A program made the translations under genes and the position numbers. DNA of 64,000 bases from Bathynomus jamesi. Taxonomy: Eukaryota; Arthropoda; Malacostraca; Isopoda; Cirolanidae. Below the pieces are notes generated by a model. The model was not told the origin of the DNA, did no database searches, and saw only the letters and a list, made by a program, of their open reading frames with translations. The first letter of the stretch is position 1; each line of letters starts with the position of its first letter. Shown here piece after piece: positions 11,211-21,340 of the stretch. The stretch spans positions 205,001 through 269,000 of the forward strand of contig JAJOZX010001737.1 in the NCBI GenBank assembly GCA_023014485.1, read 5' to 3'.

Positions 11211-11985
11211 CCTAGTTTCTTAAATTCATAGAAGTGAGTCAGCATGGCAAACACGTCTGTGTCATCACAAATGATGGAGATGCGGGCATCAGAATCTTTC
11301 CCAGCTTGTGCGATAGCGTGTTATCATCACGTCAGCCTCTTCATGAGATGATGAGAACTCCAATGTTGCTCGACTCCTGCCTCGCACAATGGAAGTCGGT
11401 ATGGTCTGCCATCCTGCAAGCACTAGCTCATGGTCTTGGATTACAGTTGCGAGATACTCACTGTCAGCAAGGATTTGCTCACAGAGCAGCCTGTTTAGTT
11501 GCTCCCTGTTCGCGGTGCACATGAGAACAGCGTCTCTTGTAGGCAATGGGGTGTTGAGGTGTTGAGCCCGAGTGCTTGATTTCGGAGAGAAATCATAGTA
11601 GCGATCAAAAGCTAGTACTACAGATGCATGAGAAAGATGTTTCGGTAGCCATACTTTGAAGGTTTGGATAAATGTAGCAACTGTGCCACTAGCAGGCCAG
11701 TCGACTGTCCACAAAACAGCTGACACATCCATGATGATAACTGTTGGTCGACCCCATGTTCGAGAGGATGTTCCCACTCCGAAGTTCTGCTTTTTGTTCC
11801 ATCTTCCAAGAGAGGCTCTAGTCTCGCTCGAACATCTGGCTGCCCTCTGATGCCGCTGATCTCTATGATTTTCTGAATCCTCCCACAATTTGAAAGACCT
11901 TTCTGACCTCCAGGACAGCTACGCAGGAAATCCTTGAAGAAACATTCGTCTGCAGCTTTCGTAGAACCTGAAAAATAAGAATTTT
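11211..11985 (-). pseudogene. PIN/FEN-like nuclease with cysteine-rich tail, 5' part
   Basis: The minus-strand exon is preceded by a good acceptor (TTCTTATTTTTCAG, near 11986). The first part reads SCPGGQKGLSNCGRIQKI in one frame. The main body lies in another frame from about 11780: VIIMDVSAVLWTVDWPASGT, VLAFDRYYDFSPKSSTRAQH, SSHEEADVMI and CDDTDVFAML. The acidic residues fit a FEN/PIN active site. The frame runs to GCP at TE-A and resumes in phase at 7691 (MIMESPVRG) once one target copy is removed. With at least two further frameshifts it is a pseudogene. Confidence 0.7.
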
Positions 11986-12250
11986 GTTTACCCGTTCTTC
12001 AGAGTACAAATCGCATTGAAATAATTTATCCTCAGCAAATGAAAACTAGACAATGCTCACCTGGTATATTCTCCATATTCAGCAGTCAAAAAAACAATTT
12101 TGGAATCAGCACAACCAAGACGTCATCGAACCACCAGGTGGGCAGCACCATCAGCAATAATCTCAACAACCTGAAAAAAATAAGAGGAATAATTAGACAT
12201 ATTGGAATTCACCTTACCATGGGGAAAATAATCCCTGATTTCATTTTAAA

Positions 12251-12505
12251 CCCCATAGAACTACTCAGTCTCGCCCAAAACCATAAAAACGACAGTAAGA
12301 TCACCAAAATATCTCCACGACTGCCCGGGATATGGGATATTCCTTATTTCGGGGGGCGTTTGACCTCCAATGACCTTGAGTATTGACGAATGTGGGTCAA
12401 AACGACTCCCAAAGTATCTGCAACCCCTCCAGATCGACTCATCATCCTAAAAGCCCCTAGAAATGACACCAAGATCATCAAAATCCATCAAGTATTGACC
12501 AGGAT
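12251..12505. repeat. Right arm of long inverted repeat, inner part
   Basis: Reverse complement of about 6300-6551, with scattered differences. It is cut at 12506 by a 501-bp insertion and resumes at 13007. Confidence 0.85.
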
Positions 12506-13006
12506 GGAGCACCGACAATTCAGCGCAAGACAATTCAGTGCAAGTCAGTACAGTTAAAAGTTTAGTTAAAAATAATAAAAATAAATCGCAATAAATAAGA
12601 GAGAGAAAAATTTGTATATTTATATATATGCTAAATTGGGTCTGTATCGAAGGAGTGACATTTCAAAGGAGTGACATAACAAAGGAGTGACATAAATACC
12701 GTAACGAAGGAGTGACATAACGAAGGAGTGACAAATCGGAGATAAAATTCAAAGGAGTATAATTATTAAAATTTTATTTAAAAAAACAAAATTTGTTAGA
12801 ATTGTTAAAATTAAGATTTTATTTCAAAAACTAGAAACCTAACCTAACCTAACAGTTGCAAGCCTCTCTTCCCTCTGGATTTGTTCTTTGCGCTGACTTG
12901 TCTTTGCGCTGACTTGTCTTTGCGCTGACTTGTCTTTGCGCTGACTTGTCTTTGCGCTGACTTGTCTTTGCGCTGACTTGTCTTTGCGCTGACTTGTCGG
13001 GTCACG
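12506..13006. mobile_element. Non-autonomous element with 9-bp target duplication
   Basis: It is flanked by an exact 9-bp duplication GACCAGGAT (12497-12505 and 13007-13015) and interrupts the inverted repeat, whose left arm lacks it. The ends are short imperfect inverted repeats (GGAGCACCGACAATTCAGCG against CGTGACCCGACAAGTCAGCG). The interior has about five AAGGAGTGACATAA-type units (12645-12735) and seven 16-bp CTTTGCGCTGACTTGT units (12885-12999). The latter is the reverse complement of the terminal motif itself. The duplication length suggests a Mutator-like helper or the TE-A group; no transposase is present. Confidence 0.8.
12885..12999. repeat. Seven-unit 16-bp tandem array
   Basis: Identical tandem copies of CTTTGCGCTGACTTGT. 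They give an open minus-strand frame of SQRKDKSAQRQVSAK-type repeats, which I regard as a by-product of the period and not a gene. Confidence 0.9.
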
Positions 13007-13277
13007 GACCAGGATATGGGATTTTTCAGTTTCGCCGGCCATCTTGGAAAATGGCGGCCATATTAAAAAAGCCAAGCGGGGGTCAGATGTACACCCGATG
13101 GATTCTTGAATGGGGTGGTATAAGCTTTCAAAATATGTAAAAATTTGCTTTATAACAAACAATGCAGGGTTCCAGTAAAATCAGGGTCTGTGCTACTGGA
13201 CTACAAGGCCTTTAACGATGTTATCCAAAGACTGAGGAAGATGACACTATTTTTCAAAACAAGCAACACTAACAAAT

Positions 13278-13700
13278 TTGAATAATAACACTCGCACTTT
13301 GTCAAAGAATATTTTAGTACTTCCGTTTTTCCCAGACTTTTTAGGCATTGCTAATGTACTTAAACTTTTGGATATTAATGTAGTATTTTCATATAACAAT
13401 ATTGTGAAAAATATCAGAGTAAAAAATATCCCTACCAATAATTCAGGCATTATCTATAAAATTGGTTGTAAACAATGTGATTCCTTTTACATTGGTCAGA
13501 CGGGAAAGGATTTGCACACGCGTGTAAAACAGCGTCAATATTCCGTTAGAACGGGACAGTCGTCCAGTGGCCTCTTTGTCCATTTGTCAGAGTTATCCCA
13601 TTGTATTGATTGGAATAATGCTTCAGTTTTGTTTCACTCTAGCAACATTGTTAATAGAAATATTCTTGAGTCTGCTATTATCCAACTTACAAATAAGTGA
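13278..13700 (+). CDS. GIY-YIG endonuclease of Penelope-like element
   Basis: The domain that nicks DNA for target-primed insertion in Penelope-like elements. The open frame shows SGIIYKIGCKQCDSFYIGQT followed by GKDLHTR, which is the GIY...YIG core with the CxxC pair usual for this group. A TGA at 13698, caused by extra sequence after LTNK, removes the last 30 residues or so that other copies have (frame change to 13803). Not functional alone because the RT is deleted. Confidence 0.85.
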   Translation: MNNNTRTLSKNILVLPFFPDFLGIANVLKLLDINVVFSYNNIVKNIRVKNIPTNNSGIIYKIGCKQCDSFYIGQTGKDLHTRVKQRQYSVRTGQSSSGLFVHLSELSHCIDWNNASVLFHSSNIVNRNILESAIIQLTNK

Positions 13701-14013
13701 AATAACTAACATGAACAAAGGTCTTTTTCAACTCGATCCCGTTGTTTTGAATTCGTTCAGAACGGATTTAGACAAGAAGGGTAGAGTGCTAAACCTTTGG
13801 TAATTTTCCCATATAAATTTGTATGCTCCTCTTACAATTTTTATTTTTCAATTTATTTTTATTTAATTTTTTTTGTGACCTATATATCATTCAGGCATTA
13901 TCTATAAAATTGGTTGTAAACAATCCATTTGATCTTTTGTTCAATTCAGGCAAAGTGCTAAAATTGGTAGTTTTCCTTACAAATTTTTATTTCTATATTT
14001 ATCATAATATTAT

Positions 14014-14061
<48 letters not shown>

Positions 14062-14107
14062 TTATTTTTTGTAACCTATATATAGTCTTGAACTCTATTT
14101 ACTTCAG

Positions 14108-14152
14108 CGTTCCTGAGGATGTCATCAAACGAAAGCGCTTGAGCACCACTGT
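14108..14152 (+). ncRNA. Hammerhead-ribozyme-like core in Penelope 3' end
   Basis: The order CTGAGGA, a short stem GTCATCAAAC, GAAA and then GCGCTTGAGCACC matches the CUGANGA-stem II-GAAA core. Such ribozymes are known from the terminal repeats of Penelope-like elements. Stem II is weaker here than in the 51.1 and 54.8 kb copies. Stems I and III were not verified. Confidence 0.55.
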
Positions 14153-14226
14153 GTTTCCTTTCCTTCGTGGTTTTATTCACCATAAATATTTTTCACGTGT
14201 TACTTTCGTGAAATAATTTTCATATA

Positions 14227-14882
14227 TCTATTATATATTTTCGCCTGTCTGTCTGTCCTTTATGCAAGCGCAAACCGTTTGACCTAGAGCTACCAAATTT
14301 GGCACGGGAACCTCTTATGGGATGAAGAATGTTAATAAATTAAATAATTAAAATTACTGGGTCCGAAGGCCCCAGCACAGCGATTAAACTGCAGAAAAGA
14401 ACGCAGCCGTGAAAATTTTGAGCTTCACATTGTGTCAAGATTTCTGAATCTTAACATTTTCATGACTAATTATTTGGTCAACTATAGAAAAGAACACAGT
14501 CATGAAAATCTTGAGCTTCACATATAATTATTTTTTTAGGACTTCAAACCGTTTGACCTAGAGCTACCAAATTTGGCACGGGAACCTCTTAAGGGACGAA
14601 GAATGTCAACACAGAGTCGGTCAGCCTGTCTGTTTGTGCGAATAGTTACAGGAAGTTAATGTGGCAATGTTTTTTTGCAGTTTTTGAAAATCGCAACAAC
14701 TTTACCATGCCACCAAAGAAACTGGCAAGTTTGGGCAGATCTACATCAGCAGCCAGAAAAAATAAAGAAGCCCGGAAACATGAAAGCTCACAAGAAAGAC
14801 AATCACGCCTTGAAGTTGACTGTGAACGACATGCAACAGCAATGTGAAATTTATCCCGGGCAACGCCGGGTACCTCAACTAG
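14227..14882 (+). mobile_element. Non-autonomous Helitron
   Basis: It begins TCTATTATAT after an A and ends CTAG before a T, as Helitrons do. Just before the 3' end lies a GC hairpin, CCCGGGCAACGCCGGG (14865-14880 region). Near the 5' end is CGCCTGTCTGTCTGTCC, a common Helitron start. A repeated phrase CCGTTTGACCTAGAGCTACC occurs near 14278 and 14549. A remnant frame near 14707 (MPPKKLASLGRSTSAARKNK, then Glu/Arg-rich) resembles the N-terminus of Helitron replicases. The helicase is absent. Confidence 0.85.
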
Positions 14883-14884
14883 TA

Positions 14885-14921
<37 letters not shown>

Positions 14922-15412
14922 TAGTGGTGGACCGGATGTCAGTTTTTCAACATCTGCGGATGCGGATTTTTAATTTCAATATCCGCGGATGCGGATATTT
15001 AGTTAATCTATCAATATAATATAGAATTATGAATATATGACAATTTTTCAAATTTCGTGATATTACTATTATGGCAGGCAATGCATAAGAATTAAAATTA
15101 ATATTAATGTTTTCATTATGATAAAAATAATAACTTTCTCAAGAGTTTCAGCCACAGAAAATTCAATGAAACAAGTTTCATTCAATTTTCTGTGTTACCA
15201 GGTATTTATATTTTGAAGTTTATATATTTGTTTGTTCATTAATAATTAATACTTTACACGAAATGTGCATGACTGGGCCTTATAAGCTACTTTATGAGCT
15301 AATTTAATTGTAAATTGCATAATTTATTAGAGGTAATATCCGCATAACATCCGCAGTCAGAAGTGCGGATGCGGATGTTAAAAATGATACGGATGCAGAT
15401 ATCCGTTCCACC

Positions 15413-15416
<4 letters not shown>
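14922..15416. mobile_element. Non-autonomous hAT element with CGGATGCGGAT repeats
   Basis: The ends TAGTGGTGGACCGGAT and TAATGGTGGAACGGAT form an inverted repeat, and both are followed by GGATGCGGAT-type subterminal repeats typical of one hAT group. It lies inside a TA tract, so the 8-bp duplication cannot be told from the flank. No transposase is seen. Confidence 0.75.
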
Positions 15417-15444
<28 letters not shown>

Positions 15445-15447
<3 letters not shown>

Positions 15448-16368
15448 GGTGGGCGGAAAGTAGCTCCCTATTTTGGATTGGTAAAAAAATACGTATATTA
15501 GCCATTTATTTCAGAAGAAATAATATGAAAAGGTAGGCATACATGGTAGGTTTTCTCTGAAATTCAATGTGGGCTCCAACTCTTTCCACCAGCTTCTGGA
15601 GCCGCCCAGGAATGGCGTCCACTGACTTTAGCAGGAACTCCGGCGGGATGGAGGACATGACTTCCCGAATTCGGTCCTCCAGTTCTTCCAATGTCCTCGG
15701 TTTGGTGCGGTAGACTTCTTCCTTTACCCACCCCCAAAGAAAGAAGTCGCACGGTGTCAAGTCGGGGCTCCTGGCTGGCCATTGATGTGGACCACGACGA
15801 CCCATCCAACGCCCAGGGAAGTGGGCATCCAGCCATTCACGGACAACAAGAGCGAAGTGCGGAGGGGCGCCATCTTGCATAAATATCAGATCGTCGATGT
15901 TCTCCCATGTGCTGACAACCGGCCAGACCTCGTTTCGCAACATAGCAAGGTACCGCTCAGCATTCATGGTGTTGAGCAGAAGGAACGGGCCCACAACCTG
16001 ATCTGAGGTCATACCACACCACACCGTTACACTGAACCGATTCTGCCGTTTTTCAGCGGTAACCGTGCGACTTCTTTCTTTGGGGGTGGGTAAAGGAAGA
16101 AGTCTACCGCACCAAACCGAGGACATTGGAAGAACTGGAGGACCGAATTCGGGAAGTCATGTCCTCCATCCCGCCGGAGTTCCTGCTAAAGTCAGTGGAC
16201 GCCATTCCTGGGCGGCTCCAGAAGCTGGTGGAAAGAGTTGGAGCCCACATTGAATTTCAGAGAAACCTACCATGTATGCCTACCTTTTCATATTATTTCT
16301 TCTGAAATAAATGGATAATATACGTATTTTTTTACCAATCCAAAATAGGGAGCTACTTTCCGCCCACC

Positions 16369-16371
<3 letters not shown>
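15445..16371. mobile_element. Fold-back mariner-type (DD41D) element
   Basis: The ends start CAGGGTGGGCGGAAAGTAGC and are flanked by TA (15443-15444, 16372-16373). The inverted arms are about 310 bp (15445-15753 and 16062-16371), far longer than the true TIR, because the C-terminal third of the transposase is present at both ends in opposite orientation. The loop holds the middle of the transposase. Confidence 0.85.
15506..16060 (-). pseudogene. DD41D mariner-type transposase, C-terminal part
   Basis: The genuine frame covers about 185 codons: WCGMTSDQVVGPFLL, IDDLIFMQDGAPPHFALV (second catalytic Asp), PARSPDLTPCDFFLWGW (third Asp, 41 residues later) and GAHIEFQRK near the end. The part upstream of about 16060 is antisense copy of the same C-terminus, so the N-terminal DNA-binding domains and the first Asp are gone. 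Spacing of 41 residues places it with the DD41D group. Confidence 0.75.
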
Positions 16372-16403
<32 letters not shown>

Positions 16404-16544
16404 TCCAGAAAATACTTAGTGAGAATGCATAAAAAAGTATTGGAGTCACTTTTGTTTATTAAAGATACGGTAATGCACATAATAAAGCAAAAACAGTTTA
16501 AGTCAAGAGATTATATCATAAAACTACGAGAACCTAGCCCTATC

Positions 16545-16800
16545 AGGTTAGAACGGGACAGTCGTCCAGTGGCCTCTTTGTCCATTTGTCAGAGTTATCC
16601 CATTGTATTGATTGGAATAATGCTTCAGTTTGAATAATGCTTCAGCTTGAGTCTGCTATTATCCAACTTACAAATAAGTGAAATAACTAACATGAACAAA
16701 GGTCTTTTTCAACTCGATCCCGTTGTTTTGAATTCGTTCAGAACGGATTTAGACAAGAAGGGTAGAGTGCTAAACCTTTGGTAATTTTCCCATATATGTT
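16545..16800 (+). repeat. Penelope-like endonuclease fragment (duplicate of 13.5-13.8 kb)
   Basis: Matches 13545-13812 nearly base for base, with a short internal deletion near 16630. It includes the same frame-breaking insertion AAGTGAAATAACTAACATG seen at 13695. The shared defect indicates that both come from one already-broken source. The 16380-16545 flank is unrecognised. Confidence 0.8.
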
Positions 16801-17277
16801 ACTGGGAATCTGTGTTAAGTTAATTGAATGCTCGGTTAGGTCAACTGTACGTCCTTGACGATTGGTTAGGTTAAGTCGTGATATTTTCGTTAAAACTAAC
16901 AAAAATATCACTACTTAACCTTACATGAAAATCCCTGAACATTTCATTAAATTCCTAGTACACAGATTCCCTGTAACATATATACAATCAATCGACAAAC
17001 AACGACCCGAATTAACCGGGACTGAGCCAATCCTTTCAACAACTTTACTAATAAACAAGTACGAGTATACTCACTCATCTTCCAGCCTCGCTCATGAGGG
17101 TCCAGTAGGCGTAAGAAAAAATATATTTAAAATATATTATTTATATAAAATTTTGCATTCTAATTTTTCATTTATTTTCTTTAAAGTATAAAAGGAACAT
17201 TTTACAACAACTCGCAAGGAATCTACGGTAGATAATATAAGGGAATCCCAAATATATATACAGTGTGTTGTGTGTGT

Positions 17278-17320
<43 letters not shown>

Positions 17321-17940
17321 CTTACCACTCCAACTACGAGAAAAAACTAAATAAGAATCGCAGAAAATTAAGAGACAAAACTATATGAACAGTGTTAACA
17401 TAAGCCAATATCTATGAAAGAAATAGCGTGGAAAATTCAGATAATATCGCGTTACATAAATACAGTACAGGTATTTCTAATATTGAAAGATTATCGGTTC
17501 AGTTTTTTGTTTGAAGTTTTGTATGTTACCGATAAGTCTGCGCATTCCTCGCATAAAATTATTCAGTAGCTTCAATAATCTACAGATCTACAGAAGCAAA
17601 GGCTAACAACGACCCTAAGATCCACTCTAAGGTTAGCCCGAGAGAAAGAAGGGAGTAGGGAGTTAGAGGAGGAGAATAGGAAGTTAAAAGAAGAGAATAA
17701 GGGGTTCAGTAAGTAGCAAAACCTATGATTCGTGGGGTAACATTCATTCAGAAAAAGAGAGAAAGACTCACCATCACCATCCGCCGGCCACTGCCGACAA
17801 GTCGGAAAAATAGTCAAAGAGAATAGGAAAGGGGTGAAAGCTGAAAAGAAGTAAAATAAGAACGCTTACAGACCATGCAAACGCAGAGAGGATGAGAAGA
17901 GTATAACAAAAGGTGGGTTAGTAAGTTCGTGTTAGTCTAA
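16801..17940. other. Non-coding stretch with a (GT)n tract
   Basis: A GT dinucleotide tract lies at 17271-17317. Near 17655-17710 the plus strand reads ELEEENRKLKEENK, a short coiled-coil phrase like those in LINE ORF1 proteins, but stops surround it. Nothing else is recognisable. Confidence 0.45.
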
Positions 17941-18557
17941 TTTTTTTTTTTTAATATAAATTTAACGCTGGCATCAATCGTCAACAGACTCAAACCTCGA
18001 CTATCACTCCAAGAGCTGCTGTTGCTAATTGTTTGTTTATTTTAAACTACGTTAATATTTTTAAAATGCCTATCTAAACGGTTCTTAAACATATTAACGC
18101 GGGTAGAGTTCACGACGGGCGCGGGAAGATTATTCCATTTATCAATTACTTTAAACGTAAAAAAAGTTTTTAGCGGTGTTAGTAATGAAACATCTGCCAC
18201 GTAATTTAAATCCGTTATTACGAGTATTGCTATTATCGAAAATTAACAATGTCAAAATTTACGTTATCGATTTTATTAACGATTTTGAGAACTTCAATAA
18301 GCTCCCCGCTAACTCTCCTGTCTCGAGTGAATGCAAGTCTAACCTACATCCTTTAATCCTATCTTCGTAAGACTTGTTGCGTAGTGACAGAATTAGTTTC
18401 GTGGCGCGTCACTGAACCCTTTTCAACCTATCAATATCCTCACGCAAATACTGGCGCCAAAACTGAACGGCATATTCTAAGTGAGGCCTGACTAGGGACT
18501 CGTAAAGGGGCAATATAATATTCTTCGATTTAAATTCGAAATTACGCGATATGAAGC

Positions 18558-19300
18558 CTAACTCGCTAACTGTATATCGTCCATCGTGTACGTGTAATTA
18601 TTGTTACGAGAACCTATACGCAAAACTTTACATTTGTCTACGTTAAATTGCATCTGCCACTTATCCGTCCACTCCATAATCCTATTTACATCGTCTTGGA
18701 GCCTATTTCTATCGTCCACGTTAAAAACTTTACCGCCTATTTTAGTATCGTCCGCGAATTTTGATGCGTTACTGGTCAAGCCTACATCCATTTCGTTAAT
18801 GTAGATTACGAATAGCAATGGGCCTAACACTGAACCCTGAGGGACACCGCTACCTACATCCAGCCACCCCGATTCCCTACCATTAACAACGACCTTCTGT
18901 TTCCTGGCACGAAGCCATTCCTCTAACCAGTTAGCAACTTGACCGCGTATACCGTGCGCTTTAACCTTCAACTCTAACAAATTAGTTAAACAAGATTTAT
19001 GGCGTCTAAACCCATGATGACTACTATTAATCAAATCGACTTTCTAAGTGATCGACGATACGATCCCTAACTACAGATTCCAAAAGTTTACCGACAATTG
19101 ACATTAAGCTAACAGGCCTATAATTGCCAGATATTGTGCGGTCGCCTTTTTTAAAAATGGCCGTAACGTTAGCTAATTTGAAGTCTTCAGGAATAATCCC
19201 CGCTTCCAATGACTTCTTAAAAATTTTTGTTAATGGGCCTACGATAACGTCTTTCAAATCTTTCAAATGTCTAAGATAAAGGGCGTCAGGGCCTGGAACC
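18558..19300 (-). pseudogene. LINE reverse transcriptase with motif A deleted
   Basis: Reads EDFKLANVTAIFKKGD, SGNYRPVSLMSIVGK, HHGFRRHKSCLTNLLE, then directly LKVKAHGIRGQVANWLEEWL, PQGSVLGPLLFVIYINEMD and KFADDTKIGG. In intact relatives about 35 residues with the DFxKAFD motif A lie between the SCLTNLLE and KAHGIRG blocks. They are missing here (near 18975), so a catalytic Asp is lost although FADD remains. A frameshift near 19035 separates the N-terminal block. Confidence 0.85.
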
Positions 19301-19832
19301 TTTTAACTTCTAGCTTATCGATATAATGCGCAATCTCACCCTCGTAAACAGTTATTTCATTCAAAATAGTCTCGCTACTAAATGGAACGATATCACCACG
19401 TCGGGGATATTATTTACGTCTTCTACGGTAAAAACTGTCAAAAAAAAGTTGTTAAAAATACCAGCCATCGCCTGAGCGTCAGAAGCCAAAGCGCCGTTAG
19501 CGTCCACTAGAGGGCCTATGTTATCTCTTATTAGCTTACGATTATTGACGTAGTCAAAAAAAATTTTCGAATTATGTTTACTATCCGCAGCTACAAATAT
19601 CTCAAAATTACGCTTAGCATTCCTAACAGATCTTTTAACCTGACGTCTAAGCTCGATATATCTATTAAAGTTAGCTACCGTGCCATTACGCTAATTAAGT
19701 CTATACACTCTGTCACGCTCGTTTATGAACTCGCCTATTTTCCTAGTTCACCAAAATTAGTCCACCAAATTATTTCTAGCGCGCTGGAGCCTACGAGGAA
19801 TAAACTCCCTTTCGATATCCAAAAAACTTTCT

Positions 19833-20600
19833 TTAAACGCCTCCCAATGAGAATTTGTCATTACTCATAAATAAATTATCCCAGTCCACTACTCTCATCC
19901 TATCCGCAAAACTATCAAAATTAACTCTACGAAAATCAGGGACTTCTATTACGTTACTATCCTTTCTGTTTTCTATCAATAGCTTAAACCTAATTTGGTG
20001 ATCACTACATCCCAAACTCTCCCCTACTTCCAAACCTTCGACTATATTTTTGTCGTTCGTCATCACCACGTCTAAATGATTGTCACCAGGCGTTGGTTCG
20101 GTAACCATCTGTTGTAAAAAATTATCTTCCATGAACTCAATCAGTCTCAAACCCTCATCATAACCAGTAAAAGTCTCGTAATTAACGTTAGGGGGGGTTG
20201 AAGTCTCCGACAACTATACTATACCGATTATTAATAAAGTCACTAATAAGTGTGTAAAATCTAGTATCGGTATCGAGGGGTTGAACGGGAGGTCTATAAA
20301 CAACAACGAAATTAAAGTTAATACTACGCGCCCTAACTTCACTGCATATCGCATGAATTGCTGCCGGAAAATCTATCTTAACCTCGATAGCCCTAAGGGA
20401 ATTACGAATGTACAACAAAACGCCGCCACCAATCCTATGTTACCTATCATTAGTGAGAAGTTTAAAACTCACTATACAGTATCAAGTTCCCCCAACAAGT
20501 CCCAAGTCACGGTATTTAACCACGTTTCGGCTATAGCAACTCTATCGTAGTTCCCTGAATAAATTATCGCCTGAAATTCGTTCAATTTATTTCTAATACT
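19833..20600 (-). pseudogene. LINE endonuclease (APE type)
   Basis: It nicks target DNA in this LINE class. Visible landmarks are AIAETWLNT (catalytic Glu), a YIRNSLRAIEV block, VVVYRPP, SIVVGDFN (GDFN) and a closing GCSDHQI (SDH). A frameshift lies just after GDFN (near 20190-20205), and stops occur near 20460. The order and spacing fit the CR1/Jockey type. Confidence 0.8.
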
Positions 20601-20941
20601 ACGCGCGTTACAATAAAGACGTTTAAATTATTTTTGACCACGGACTGCCGTTTTAAACTATTTTTCACATCGGGCCGGCGTTTCCCGGACCCATAACGTT
20701 TAGAGAGGGCTTCGACCCATACAGCTTTCGAACGTTCTCATCGATTAACTTACCTAGCCTAGCATTCTCTATTTCATTGAAAAAAAAGGCTAGGATCACT
20801 AAATTCTGACCACAGCTTTACGAAGGGTACATTTTCCTCAGCACAAATCTCTTCTAGCTTAGTGTTCAAAAATATTGTTTTTGACGTAAATCTAAGACTT
20901 AAACCGTGCATGGGGGTAATACCTAGAACTAAAGACCTATC

Positions 20942-21230
20942 TCACCTTGCCTTCAGGGACCTAATTAACCCCCTGTATCTCTCCAAAAGGTCAGGTACTC
21001 TCGTATCGGGCCTATACGTGTCGTTGCCCCCTACCATCGTCACCAACATCGAGTGACGGGAGGCAACATCAATCCTATTTACTTCGTCTCTAGTTCTGTC
21101 AACCCTGACCCCCGATAGACAGACCCTCCTCCTCTTGGTTGGATTCCGTTCAACGAACTCCTTATCCATATGAGGCACTAAGGAGTCCCCAATTAAAATC
21201 GTTTCCTCCCTCGTTCACATCCCTATCCAA
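20942..21230 (-). pseudogene. LINE ORF1 esterase (SGNH) domain
   Basis: The minus strand reads ILIGDSLVPHMDKEF (GDS block with the nucleophilic Ser), then CLSGVRVDRTRDEVNRID, then VTMVGGNDTYRP (the GxND block), then DLLERYRGLIRSLK. These are SGNH-hydrolase landmarks found in ORF1 of some CR1/L2 LINEs. Upstream (about 20690-20800) is EIENARLGKLIDENVRKLYG, likely from the same protein. Truncated. Confidence 0.7.
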
Positions 21231-21340
21231 CTGGGCGAAGGGGTTCGAAACCTCGATAGGGGGGATTCCTATCACCTAACGTACGTGGCCTAGCTCCACC
21301 CTTAAGACTTTTACTTTTCATATAAATTTTACTCCAGTTG

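Larger units (their letters stand above)
13016..14220 (+). mobile_element. Penelope-like retroelement, right copy (internally deleted)
   Basis: Plus-strand copy. It starts with the 5' region shared with the left copy (13016-13175), including the first RT codons, then jumps to the endonuclease near 13278. The whole RT is missing. An unrelated link of about 100 bp (13175-13275) joins the two parts. The 3' end carries a hammerhead-like core at 14112-14150 and the sequence TTTCACGTGTTACTTTCGTG shared with the 51.0-kb end. Confidence 0.82.
17941..21340 (-). mobile_element. CR1/L2-type LINE, dead copy
   Basis: In minus-strand order it carries a GDSL/SGNH esterase-like domain, an apurinic-type endonuclease, and a reverse transcriptase, ending in a poly-A run (seen as T at 17941-17952). 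Frameshifts break all domains and RT motif A is deleted. The 5' limit is approximate. Confidence 0.85.

Noticed and set aside
12838..12853. CCTAACCTAACCTAAC, resembling arthropod telomere repeats (TTAGG)n
   Set aside because: Only about three units, internal to a non-autonomous element; not evidence for a telomere.
6232..13115. Treating the whole 6.9 kb as a simple TIR transposon
   Set aside because: The inverted repeat continues into Penelope coding sequence on both sides and no target duplication is visible at its outer edges.
12839..13162. 107-codon minus-strand frame rich in SQRKDKSAQ
   Set aside because: Produced by the 16-bp tandem array; no start context or homology.
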